Shown here: piece by piece, positions 7,797 through 14,210 of the stretch
Layout of the letters: each line of letters opens with the position of its first letter
How positions within the stretch are numbered: position 1 is the stretch's first letter
Assembly: GCA_910588315.1 (NCBI GenBank)
Contig: CAJUQF010000031.1
Location: forward strand, 1 to 18,504
Origin: an uncultured Christensenellaceae bacterium
Lineage (GTDB): Bacteria; Bacillota; Clostridia; Christensenellales; Pumilibacteraceae
Reading direction: 5' to 3'
Length of the DNA stretch: 18,504 nt
Made by a program: the position numbers and the translations under genes
The notes under the pieces: generated by a model
Seen by the model: the letters and a program-made list of their open reading frames with translations, nothing else
Told to the model about the DNA's origin: nothing
The model's database searches: none

Positions 7797-8303
7797 TTAA
7801 TTTATCAATGCGCGATACATTTCGCCGAACTTTTTCAAGTGCAAACGTTCGTCAAGCAAAATACGGCTTATGAGCGCGCCGAGCGTCGGTTCGGTTATAC
7901 GGTCGAGCATACTTTCGTACTGTGCTATCGCCTCTTTTTCCGCCGTGATATCCGCCGCTATCATCTCGACCGGCGAGGTCGCATAATTGACGGCACACGA
8001 ATTATAAAAATTGCATTTCTCCGGCGGACAATGCGAATATACCGGAGTAACGCCCATTCTCGCAAGCGCTTCCGAGAGCAGATCGAGATGTTTCATTTCG
8101 GCTATCGCTATCTCTACGAGTGTATTTCCATACTCCCCGTTCCCGCCGACGTCGAACAATACGCTTTGATATATGTATTGCAAAACGGCGGTAAGCTCAC
8201 TTTTTACATCGGCGTAAGCCGGCATAATGATTCGCGCATTCCTTTTGTCGACTTTGAGTTTTGTCAAATCGGGAAAAGGCAGATCTTCGGTCATCGGCTT
8301 CAT
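7797..8303 (-). CDS. Ferritin-like diiron-carboxylate protein
   Basis: A 168-aa four-helix protein with the full set of diiron ligands expected of the ferritin-like superfamily: E36 (KSELTAVLQY), E69xxH72 (EMKH), E122 (DITAEKEAI) and E152xxH155 (DERLH). It matches the clostridial family annotated as bacterioferritin or manganese-catalase-like, cytoplasmic and usually linked to oxygen or peroxide defence or iron handling. Between helices 2 and 3 it has His91 and three cysteines (C92, C97, C103), which I do not recall in ordinary members. TAGGAG lies 8 nt before the ATG; a second in-frame Met is residue 4. It is monocistronic, flanked by terminators on both sides. I found no convincing promoter in 8304-8521. 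Whether it is peroxidase, oxidase or storage protein cannot be decided. Confidence 0.8.
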   Translation of the reverse strand: MKPMTEDLPFPDLTKLKVDKRNARIIMPAYADVKSELTAVLQYIYQSVLFDVGGNGEYGNTLVEIAIAEMKHLDLLSEALARMGVTPVYSHCPPEKCNFYNSCAVNYATSPVEMIAADITAEKEAIAQYESMLDRITEPTLGALISRILLDERLHLKKFGEMYRALIN

Positions 8304-8521
8304 AACGGTCTCCTACGGGATAGTAATATTCTTTATGTCGCCGACGATGTTTTTGTTAATACTTTTACGATTATCGTTAGATTTTTTTCATTTAATACGA
8401 GATCCGAAAAGTCCTATTTGAATGCATGTTTAAAAAAGAAAGCATCCTGCGAAATCGATATTTGTCGGCGACAAATATGCGAACGATATTTTAATGGCTA
8501 TTTTCGAAACAAAACGGATTG

Positions 8522-8557
8522 AAAAAAAGAAAACAATGGTATTAAATTACTATTGTT
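8522..8557 (-). terminator. Intrinsic terminator after the antiporter gene
   Basis: On the minus strand AACAAT-A-GTA pairs with TAC-C-ATTGTT (one mismatch) around the loop ATTTAA, followed by TTCTTTTTTT. It lies about 27 bp after the antiporter stop codon and separates it from the ferritin-like gene. Confidence 0.7.
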
Positions 8558-8583
8558 ATATCCTTATATCACAATAAAATTAT

Positions 8584-9867
8584 CTATTCCATCTCGTTTG
8601 CAACTTGCGGCTGATCGGCTTCTTGTTCCGATACTTCACTAACCTTTTTTATCGGTTTTATTTCACCTGCTTTGTTGAACGCTATCTTCGCAAGTATGAC
8701 TGCGATGATTTCGTTTATTATCGTCGCAGCGACGATCGTTCCGGATACCGCGGTAGCCAAAGTCGGGTCGATAGCGGTTAAAGTATTTACCGCTATTCCG
8801 GTAAATATCAACGATACGCCGGAATGCGGCAACAGCGTGAACCCGAGCCATTTCGTAACGCGAGAATCGGATTTGGTGATTTTTCCGCCCAAATACGCGC
8901 ATCCTACCTTGCCGATGGCACGAGATAAAATATATACGACGGTAAACACTCCCGCCCCCGCTATCAGTCGATAATCCAACGGCATTCCCAAATTGACGAT
9001 AACGATTATCAACGACAGATTCAGTATCGGCGCGTAGATCTTCATCATTTTTTCCAACTTACATTCGTCTATCAAATTTGCCGTGGCAGATGCAAACGAC
9101 ATACCGATAAGCAGATAATTCAGCATGAACGATCCGAAAACAAAATAGTCTATTACTATTCCTATACCTATACAACAAGCCAAACCAGTCATTAAAACCG
9201 TGAAACATAATATGACGTTTTTTATTTTGCGTATAACGAACCCGGTCAAAGCTCCCAAACCTATACCTATGACGAACGGCAATACTATCATTCCGACTGT
9301 CGACAGCGCCGATACGGATTGACCGCCTTTGACTGCGCCTATGATCGATATCGTCGTAAAAAACACGATAACGCCTATAACATCGTCTATTGCGGCCAGC
9401 GGTATCAAAGTTTTTGTAACGGGACCGTCGGTATGATACTCGTTGACGATCGAGAGCGCGGGCGCCGGCGCTGTCGCAAGCGCGATACCGCCGAATACAA
9501 ACGCCAAATACAGGGGTAATTTAGCAATCGCAAAAGTTATTGCGAAAACGAGCGAAACAAATATAAACGTACCTAATGCTTGTACTATCGTTATGCCTAT
9601 TATCTTCTTTCCGGACTTTGCGATTTTCTTGAAAACGATCTCTCTGCCGATCATGACCCCGGCAAAACACTCGAACACCTTAATGAATATTTTATACCAT
9701 ACTGTATCGGTTATCTGCAGTGAAACTATTTCGATAAGGTATGGACCGAAAACTATACCGGTTATAAGCCAACCCAATATTGCCGGCAACTTGATTTTGG
9801 AAACCAACTTGCCTACTACATACGCAATGCAAAATATAGCAAATAATCTCAATATAGATACTATCAT
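8584..9867 (-). CDS. CPA2-type cation/proton antiporter (Kef/NapA-like)
   Basis: A 427-aa integral membrane protein, almost wholly hydrophobic, with about 12-13 membrane segments between residues 1 and 395 and a short charged tail. Family marks are GWLITGIVFGP (32-42, first re-entrant region), ATAPAP (131-136, unwound helix), the ion-binding pair D161-D162 in AIDDVIG, and SRAIGKVGCAYLGG (315-328). There is no C-terminal TrkA-N/KTN domain, so it is closer to simple Na+/H+ or K+/H+ exchangers than to gated KefC. Expected role is pH or Na+/K+ homeostasis; ion choice cannot be read from sequence. Its ATG overlaps the stop of the TetR gene (ATGA) with GGAGAG as ribosome binding site, so the two are co-transcribed. 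Confidence 0.9.
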   Translation of the reverse strand: MIVSILRLFAIFCIAYVVGKLVSKIKLPAILGWLITGIVFGPYLIEIVSLQITDTVWYKIFIKVFECFAGVMIGREIVFKKIAKSGKKIIGITIVQALGTFIFVSLVFAITFAIAKLPLYLAFVFGGIALATAPAPALSIVNEYHTDGPVTKTLIPLAAIDDVIGVIVFFTTISIIGAVKGGQSVSALSTVGMIVLPFVIGIGLGALTGFVIRKIKNVILCFTVLMTGLACCIGIGIVIDYFVFGSFMLNYLLIGMSFASATANLIDECKLEKMMKIYAPILNLSLIIVIVNLGMPLDYRLIAGAGVFTVVYILSRAIGKVGCAYLGGKITKSDSRVTKWLGFTLLPHSGVSLIFTGIAVNTLTAIDPTLATAVSGTIVAATIINEIIAVILAKIAFNKAGEIKPIKKVSEVSEQEADQPQVANEME

Positions 9868-10355
9868 ATCGATCTCTCCAACATTCGAACTATACTCGCA
9901 TTCAAAGGCGCACCGTCAAGTTTTTCGAAAACACTGTCGATAATAAACATAGCCGCTGCGTTATCGTCGGATCGCAACACATTTTCAAAATTTTCACGTA
10001 TTTTATTATGCTTTGTCAAAGCAAAATGCCTTATAGATTCGTTGAGCGCATATTTATTAAAAAGATCGCCGCGTATCATGCAATAAGAACGATAGTATAA
10101 ATCAATACGATCGATAAAATTATCGACGCCGTCGCTTATGACCTGTTTCGATTCTTTATCTAAATCATCATAAAATCGTTCGTATACGGCAATAGCCAAA
10201 TCTTCCTTGCGCGGAAAAAACTTGTAAACGGTCTTCTTCGATATTTGCAATTCTTTCGCGATAGAATCAACGGAAAATCGCAAGCCTTCTTTGCGTAGTC
10301 CGCGTATAGATACTTCCAGTATTTCGGATCTCATTTCGGAAACAAAATAATTCAT
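9864..10355 (-). CDS. TetR/AcrR-family repressor of the antiporter operon
   Basis: A 163-aa TetR-like protein. Residues 9-55 form the DNA-binding domain, with the helix-turn-helix in SVDSIAKELQISKKTVYKFF (28-47) and the usual RKEDL after it. The C-terminal ligand domain is short (about 105 residues) and not recognisable to a ligand class. It lies first in the operon with the antiporter and probably represses it. The start is uncertain: ATG at 10355 leaves only about a 5-nt leader from the predicted transcript start and no Shine-Dalgarno. Met8 (10334) gives a 156-aa product of the usual TetR N-terminal length but also lacks a clear Shine-Dalgarno. An operator-like repeat covers the first ATG. 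Confidence 0.87.
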   Translation of the reverse strand: MNYFVSEMRSEILEVSIRGLRKEGLRFSVDSIAKELQISKKTVYKFFPRKEDLAIAVYERFYDDLDKESKQVISDGVDNFIDRIDLYYRSYCMIRGDLFNKYALNESIRHFALTKHNKIRENFENVLRSDDNAAAMFIIDSVFEKLDGAPLNASIVRMLERSI

Positions 10356-10366
10356 GTTTTGTTTCC
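10338..10366. promoter_or_regulatory. TetR operator-like inverted repeat
   Basis: GGAAACAAAA (10338-10347) and TTTTGTTTCC (10357-10366) are a perfect 10-bp inverted repeat with a 9-bp spacer. It directly abuts the -10 box of the TetR promoter and contains the predicted transcript start and first ATG. Position and symmetry are typical of a TetR-family autoregulatory site. Confidence 0.75.
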
Positions 10367-10395
10367 ATTATACTCTTTATTTGTACAAATAGCAA
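10367..10395 (-). promoter_or_regulatory. Promoter of the TetR-antiporter operon
   Basis: On the minus strand TTGCTA (10390-10395), a 17-bp spacer and TATAAT (10367-10372). The predicted start near 10360 lies inside the adjoining inverted repeat. Confidence 0.7.
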
Positions 10396-10438
10396 ACAAT
10401 TTTCGCTACAGAAAATACTAATTATTTCGAGAATTAAT

Positions 10439-10486
10439 GCGTCGAATCTTTCACCCCAACAAAAAACACCCATAAAGGGTGTTTTG
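10439..10486. repeat. 48-bp direct repeat, copy 1 (with terminator)
   Basis: Identical to 10653-10700 over 48 bases at a distance of 214 bp. It includes a complete terminator hairpin and, inverted, the end of a tRNA-Gln (10442-10458). Confidence 0.9.
10461..10485 (-). terminator. Intrinsic terminator, duplicated copy
   Basis: On the minus strand AAAACACCC-TTTAT-GGGTGTTTT is followed by further T residues: 9-bp stem, 5-nt loop. It would stop any transcript leaving the tRNA side before the TetR promoter. Confidence 0.75.
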
Positions 10487-10652
10487 CAGATTTTACATTT
10501 GTTCTACAGGTAGAAAGATTGCCCGCTGTCACGCGGGCGAGCTTCGGCTTCCGCCGAGCGCTTAGCGAACTCGCGCCCGTATTATAGACACCATTCATCT
10601 GTGTTGCGTATTCTCTATTTCTTTGTTACCGCTATCTATATTTTACTCGGGC

Positions 10653-10700
10653 GCGTCGAATCTTTCACCCCAACAAAAAACACCCATAAAGGGTGTTTTG
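10653..10700. repeat. 48-bp direct repeat, copy 2 (with terminator)
   Basis: Partner of 10439-10486. Its right end overlaps the encoded CCA of tRNA-Gln(CTG). It also forms the left half of an imperfect palindrome, 10656-10720. Confidence 0.9.
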
Positions 10701-10720
10701 GCTGGGGTAGAAAGATTCGA
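10656..10720. repeat. Long palindrome across the tRNA-Gln 3' end and its terminator
   Basis: TCGAATCTTTC plus ACCCCA (10656-10672) is the reverse complement of TGGGGT-a-GAAAGATTCGA (10703-10720): 17 pairs with one bulged base. The terminator hairpin sits nested between the arms. The right arm is the T arm and acceptor 3' strand of tRNA-Gln(CTG). Confidence 0.85.
10675..10699 (-). terminator. Intrinsic terminator of the tRNA cluster
   Basis: AAAACACCC-TTTAT-GGGTGTTTT plus extra T residues on the minus strand, beginning at the CCA end of the last tRNA. A 9-bp perfect stem. Confidence 0.85.
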
Positions 10721-10774
10721 ACTTTCGTAATGACGGAGTCAGAGTCCGTTGCCTTACCGCTTGGCGATACCCCA
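10699..10774 (-). tRNA. tRNA-Gln(CTG)
   Basis: Acceptor TGGGGTA pairs with TACCCCA. D arm is GCC/GGC, anticodon stem ACGGA/TCCGT with loop CTCTGAC (anticodon CTG), T stem GAAAG/CTTTC, discriminator G and an encoded CCA. Last gene of the cluster. Confidence 0.95.
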
Positions 10775-10819
10775 CTGAAAGGAGTTTTATAGAAATTATC
10801 GAGCCTACCAAACTCCTGT

Positions 10820-10894
10820 TGGCAGGGGTAGCAAGATTCGAACTTGCGAATGCGAAAGTCAAAGTCTCGTGCCTTACCGCTTGGCGATACCCCT
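10820..10894 (-). tRNA. tRNA-Gln(TTG)
   Basis: Acceptor AGGGGTA/TACCCCT. D arm GCC/GGC, anticodon stem CGAGA/TTTCG (one G-U pair) with loop CTTTGAC (anticodon TTG), T stem GCAAG/CTTGC, discriminator G, encoded CCA. The first pair is A-U, whereas the sister tRNA-Gln(CTG) has U-A. Confidence 0.93.
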
Positions 10895-10897
10895 GTA

Positions 10898-10975
10898 TGG
10901 GGTGAGTAAAGGGATTCGAACCCTTGGCCTCCAGGGCCACAACCTGGCGCTCTAACCAACTGAGCTATACCCACC
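10898..10975 (-). tRNA. tRNA-His(GTG)
   Basis: GTGGGTA pairs with TACTCAC (one G-U). Anticodon stem CCAGG/CCTGG with loop TTGTGGC (anticodon GTG), encoded CCA, and the extra G(-1) opposite C73 that marks histidine tRNAs. Confidence 0.95.
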
Positions 10976-10978
10976 ATA

Positions 10979-11055
10979 TGGCACGCCCGGGGGGATTCGA
11001 ACCCTCGACAAACGCCTTAGAAGGGCGCTACTCTATCCAGCTGAGCTACGGGCGC
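10979..11055 (-). tRNA. tRNA-Arg(TCT)
   Basis: Acceptor GCGCCCG/CGGGCGT. Anticodon stem GCGCC/GGCGT with loop CTTCTAA (anticodon TCT), T stem GAGGG/CCCCC with one G-U and one A-C opposition, discriminator G and encoded CCA. Confidence 0.93.
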
Positions 11056-11060
11056 ACTTC

Positions 11061-11134
11061 TGGAGCAGGTGATGGGAATCGAACCCACGTGGTCGGCTTG
11101 GAAGGCCGAAACTCTACCATTGAGCTACACCTGC
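11061..11134 (-). tRNA. tRNA-Gly(TCC)
   Basis: Acceptor GCAGGTG/CACCTGC. Anticodon stem CGGCC or GGC/GCC with loop CTTCCAA (anticodon TCC), T stem GTGGG/CCCAT, discriminator T and encoded CCA. First tRNA of the cluster, directly after the promoter. Confidence 0.95.
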
Positions 11135-11146
11135 GCGTGCTAATCA

Positions 11147-11175
11147 AGCATATCATATTTCGTCGTATTTGTCAA
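11147..11175 (-). promoter_or_regulatory. Promoter of the five-tRNA cluster
   Basis: On the minus strand TTGACA (11170-11175), a 17-bp spacer and TATGCT (11147-11152). The transcript would start only a few bases before tRNA-Gly. All five tRNAs follow with short gaps and one terminator. Confidence 0.8.
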
Positions 11176-11242
11176 CGATTTTTATATAATAAAATCAAGA
11201 TAGGTTATTTTTTCGTTTATATGCGACCGTGGATTTTTCTCG

Positions 11243-11734
11243 TCATATCACACCGCGCCTAGCTATAAAATTCTCGCCGTCGCCTGCGACAAGCGCATAC
11301 GATCCCGAACACAGTGCGCCCGGATTTATGAAATGCACGCCGCCCTCCACCCTGTCGCAATACGTATGCGTATGTCCGAAAAACACAAGCCGCGCACCGT
11401 GCATTGTCGCCAGTCCGTACAGATTTCTCAAACCTTGATAAACACCGTACTTATGACCGTGAGTGACGATAGCTCGCGTACTGCCGAAAGCGACGGACGC
11501 GGTCTCGGTGATATTTACGTTAGCGCCGAGATCGTTGTTACCTTTTACGCACACGATCGGAACAGTCAACATACCGCGGATCTTCATGATATCCATTACT
11601 CCGTCGCCGCAAAACACAAGATAATCCGCAGAATTGATGACAGGTATCATGCGTTCCAATCTTACCATATCGTGATGCGTGTCCGATATAACGACTAACT
11701 TGTACGGAATTCGTTCGGCATCGGTTTCATTCAT
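11243..11734 (-). CDS. YfcE/MJ0936-type metallophosphodiesterase
   Basis: A 163-aa cytoplasmic phosphoesterase of the small YfcE/MJ0936 group. The full dinuclear-metal motif set is present: SDTHHD (17-22, D18 and H20), GD (43-44), GNND (65-68), THGH (91-94) and GHTH (120-123), then NPGA (137-140). Such enzymes hydrolyse phosphodiester model substrates; the natural substrate is unclear. It lies 51 bp after rdgB on the same strand, the same pairing as the rdgB homologue and ysnB of Bacillus, so the two are probably co-transcribed. AAGGAG is 11 nt before the ATG, a long spacing. No clear terminator is seen before the tRNA promoter. Confidence 0.92.
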   Translation of the reverse strand: MNETDAERIPYKLVVISDTHHDMVRLERMIPVINSADYLVFCGDGVMDIMKIRGMLTVPIVCVKGNNDLGANVNITETASVAFGSTRAIVTHGHKYGVYQGLRNLYGLATMHGARLVFFGHTHTYCDRVEGGVHFINPGALCSGSYALVAGDGENFIARRGVI

Positions 11735-11785
11735 ATACTGTCATACTCCTTGCAGTCGGGATAAATCAATCGATCGTACACAATA

Positions 11786-12352
11786 CTATAGTTCCAACTC
11801 GTCTTTCAGCGCCGCGAGCGCACGCGCTCGGTGACTGACAAGATTCTTCTCCGTCTCGGTCGCCTCTCCGAAAGTTTTTCCGAGATCGTCGCTTATAAAC
11901 AACGGGTCGTACCCGAACCCGCCGCAACCGCATTCCGAGTCTGCGATAACGCCGTAAGTTTTACCGACGGCGCTTATTATCTCTTTGCCGTCATAGTAAA
12001 CTATACAGCTTTCGAAATGCGCACTGCGGTTTGTTTTACCTTTAAGTTCCGACAAAAGCTTGTTGTTATTGTCCTTATCCGAGCCGCCGCTATATCGCGC
12101 GGAAAACACACCCGGTGCGCCGCCGAGCGCATCGACACACAGCCCGCTGTCGTCGGCGAGCGCCGGCAAGCCGCTTAACTCAAACAAAGCCCGCGCTTTT
12201 ATAAGCGCGTTGTCGTAAAACGTACTGCCCGTTTCTTCTACATCGAATTCGATATTCAATTCATGCGGCGACAAAACATTGTACCCGTCGAGCATAGCTC
12301 GAAACTCGGCGAGTTTTCCTTTGTTGCCGCTTGCCAAAACTATTTCTTTCAT
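11786..12352 (-). CDS. rdgB: XTP/dITP diphosphatase (RdgB/HAM1)
   Basis: A 188-aa nucleoside-triphosphate pyrophosphatase that hydrolyses dITP, XTP and ITP to monophosphates and keeps deaminated purines out of DNA and RNA. Diagnostic motifs are ASGNKGKLAEF (7-17), the catalytic ADDSGLCVDAL (66-76, D67/D68), FGYDPLF (146-152) and SHRARAL (173-179). Length is normal. It begins a unit with the YfcE-like gene. The ribosome binding site is weak (CGGAAA), and a promoter is visible at 12404-12432. Confidence 0.96.
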   Translation of the reverse strand: MKEIVLASGNKGKLAEFRAMLDGYNVLSPHELNIEFDVEETGSTFYDNALIKARALFELSGLPALADDSGLCVDALGGAPGVFSARYSGGSDKDNNNKLLSELKGKTNRSAHFESCIVYYDGKEIISAVGKTYGVIADSECGCGGFGYDPLFISDDLGKTFGEATETEKNLVSHRARALAALKDELEL

Positions 12353-12403
12353 ATTATTTTCCGATAAAAGTAATTGATATTATTCTAAGCATAATGCTTT
12401 AAT

Positions 12404-12432
12404 ATTTTACACCTATTAATTTTAAATATCAA
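12404..12432 (-). promoter_or_regulatory. Promoter of rdgB
   Basis: On the minus strand TTGATA (12427-12432), a 17-bp spacer and TAAAAT (12404-12409). It lies in a very AT-rich 166-bp gap after recN and predicts a leader of about 45 nt. Confidence 0.6.
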
Positions 12433-12487
12433 ATATTTATGATACATACAAAAAAATTTTCGGTCTTATTCTATTCGACTATCATAC

Positions 12488-12536
12488 AAAAAAGCCGAAT
12501 ATATTCATCGTATTAATGTTATTTCAACTCGGCTTT
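12488..12536 (-). terminator. Probable terminator of the recN operon
   Basis: On the minus strand AAAGCCGA (12529-12536, inside the last codons of recN) pairs with TCGGCTTT (12491-12498) and runs into six T residues. The 30-nt loop is long for an intrinsic terminator, so this is moderate evidence. Confidence 0.5.
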
Positions 12537-14210
12537 GAATTTATCGCTCCAATCTTTAAGCTCGGTAGCATTTCTGTCGGAAGACGACGACACGCCTTTT
12601 GTACCGGACAGACGCGACACTTCGCCTATCATACCCGATCTGTCGAGCGCCGTGACGCGCGTCGCGGTTTCGCCGTCATTTTCGTATTTTTCGATATAAT
12701 AGTGACCGTCCGCCATCGCGGCGATCTGCGGCAAGTGCGTTACGCAAAGCACCTGATGTCCGCGCGAAAGTTCGGCAAGTTTTTTCGCCACGCAAAGCCC
12801 GATCGCGCCGCTTATACCGGTATCGATCTCGTCGAATATCATAGTCTCGATATTGCCGAGATTACCGGTTATCATTTTTATCGCGAGCATGAATCGCGAC
12901 ATCTCGCCGCCCGAAATTATCTTTGCGAGCGGCAATAAAGGTTGACCTATATTCGGGCTGAGATAAAATTCGAACTCGTCGAATCCGTTCAGCGTCACTT
13001 TCTTGACAAAATCCGATTTATCGGGACTTTCCGCAAATACCGTCTCGAACTGCGAATTTGCCATGCCGAGATCGTTAAGCTCTCTCAATATCCTATCGCG
13101 CATAACTTGCGCGCCGGACCTGCGCATTTCGGTCAGGCGCATGCAGCTTGCGTAAAGCTTTTCACGCAAAGCGCTTTCCCTGTCGCAAAGTTCGCCGTAT
13201 ATCTCCGCACCGTGCATGGCTCTGTCGAGTTCGATCTCGGCATTTGCCAAAAACTTTTTCATCGCGTCATAAGCGCCGTATTTTGCTTTGAGCGCACGCA
13301 GTTTATCAAGCCGCGCGACGACTTCGTCGAGTTCACGCTCGCCGCCGTCCATGCCGTCGAGTTCGTCTTTTACGCTCTCTGTTATATCGTCGAGTTCTAT
13401 CGACACGGATTTCAACCGATCGTAAAGCGAAGAATAACCGTCGCCGAACGATGTTATCGATGACAGCGCATGCAATCCGTCGGACAATCCGGCGCTCGCG
13501 CCGTCGTCGCCGTCCAGTCTCGAAACACATTCGGCAAGCGCTGTTTTTATGCGTTCGGACGCCATAAGCAAATGTCTGCGGTCTACAAGCGCCTGCTCCT
13601 CGCCTTCCCCTACGTTTGCGGATTTTATTTCTTCGATCTGGTAATTGAGAATATCTATGCGTTGTGCGCGCTCGGTCTCGTCGCCGAGTTCACGCATATC
13701 CGCACAAACCTTTTTGTATTCGTTGAAAAGCTCTTTGTGCGACTCGAGTACCTTCGTATCGTTTTTGAACACAAAATAATCCAACAGCTTACGCTGCTCC
13801 GTTATCTTTAGCAACGATTGATACTCGTTCTGTCCGTAAATGTCCACATAGTTTTGCATCAGCTCGCGAAGCATTGCCGTCGTGACCTGCTTGCCGTTTA
13901 CTCTTATATCGTTTCTGCCGTCGCGATAAAACTTACGCGTAACGATGAATATACCGTCGTCGCCGTCCAGCCCGATATTTTCGAGCGGCGCGCCGTCCTT
14001 AAAATCGAAAACGCCTTCTACAAAGCCGCTATCCGCCCCGAACTTTATCAGCGATTTATCGTAACGTCCGCCGACGAGCAACATAAGCGAATCGACTATT
14101 ATAGATTTACCGGCGCCCGTTTCGCCGGAAAACACATTCAATCCGGTTGAAAACTCTATTTCCAAGTCACGAATAAGTGCAAGGTTATGTACGGTTATTC
14201 TCTGTAACAT
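12519..14210 (-). CDS. recN: DNA repair protein RecN
   Basis: A 563-aa SMC-like ATPase that acts early in double-strand-break repair. Walker A is GETGAGKS (29-36). The Q-loop is in YGQNEYQSLL, followed by a long charged coiled-coil arm. The C-terminal half has the signature ISGGEMSRFMLAIK, the Walker B region MIFDEIDTGISG and the H-loop VTHLPQIAA. I chose the ATG at 14210 because the protein then begins MLQRITVHNLALI as in relatives, GGAGGG lies just upstream, and the start overlaps the nadK stop (TGATG), implying coupled translation. A TTG start seven codons further upstream is open but has no support. Last gene of the xseA-recN operon. Confidence 0.96.
   Translation of the reverse strand: MLQRITVHNLALIRDLEIEFSTGLNVFSGETGAGKSIIVDSLMLLVGGRYDKSLIKFGADSGFVEGVFDFKDGAPLENIGLDGDDGIFIVTRKFYRDGRNDIRVNGKQVTTAMLRELMQNYVDIYGQNEYQSLLKITEQRKLLDYFVFKNDTKVLESHKELFNEYKKVCADMRELGDETERAQRIDILNYQIEEIKSANVGEGEEQALVDRRHLLMASERIKTALAECVSRLDGDDGASAGLSDGLHALSSITSFGDGYSSLYDRLKSVSIELDDITESVKDELDGMDGGERELDEVVARLDKLRALKAKYGAYDAMKKFLANAEIELDRAMHGAEIYGELCDRESALREKLYASCMRLTEMRRSGAQVMRDRILRELNDLGMANSQFETVFAESPDKSDFVKKVTLNGFDEFEFYLSPNIGQPLLPLAKIISGGEMSRFMLAIKMITGNLGNIETMIFDEIDTGISGAIGLCVAKKLAELSRGHQVLCVTHLPQIAAMADGHYYIEKYENDGETATRVTALDRSGMIGEVSRLSGTKGVSSSSDRNATELKDWSDKFKAELK

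Larger units (their letters stand above)
10396..10652. other. Gene-free stretch: tRNA-Gln remnant and GC-rich folded island
   Basis: No credible protein gene is seen between the TetR promoter and the tRNA cluster. The stretch holds the first copy of the 48-bp repeat (10439-10486), a short remnant matching the 3' end of tRNA-Gln (GGTAGAAAGATT, 10509-10520), and a GC-rich island (10521-10579). In the island GCCCGC/GCGGGC (10521-10526, 10533-10538) can form a hairpin. Alternatively CGGGCGAG can pair with CTC-gc-GCCCG (10570-10579) enclosing the hairpin TCGGC-TTCC-GCCGA (10544-10557). From 10580 to 10652 it is AT-rich with no clear signal. Confidence 0.6.

Noticed and set aside
7740..8522. 260-codon plus-strand open frame over the ferritin-like gene
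   Set aside because: The minus-strand gene has all diiron ligands and a good ribosome binding site. The plus-strand frame has no recognisable family and begins inside a terminator.
10601..10977. Short open frames on both strands across the tRNA cluster
   Set aside because: They lie on tRNA genes and terminators, and their translations are the usual artefacts of tRNA sequence.
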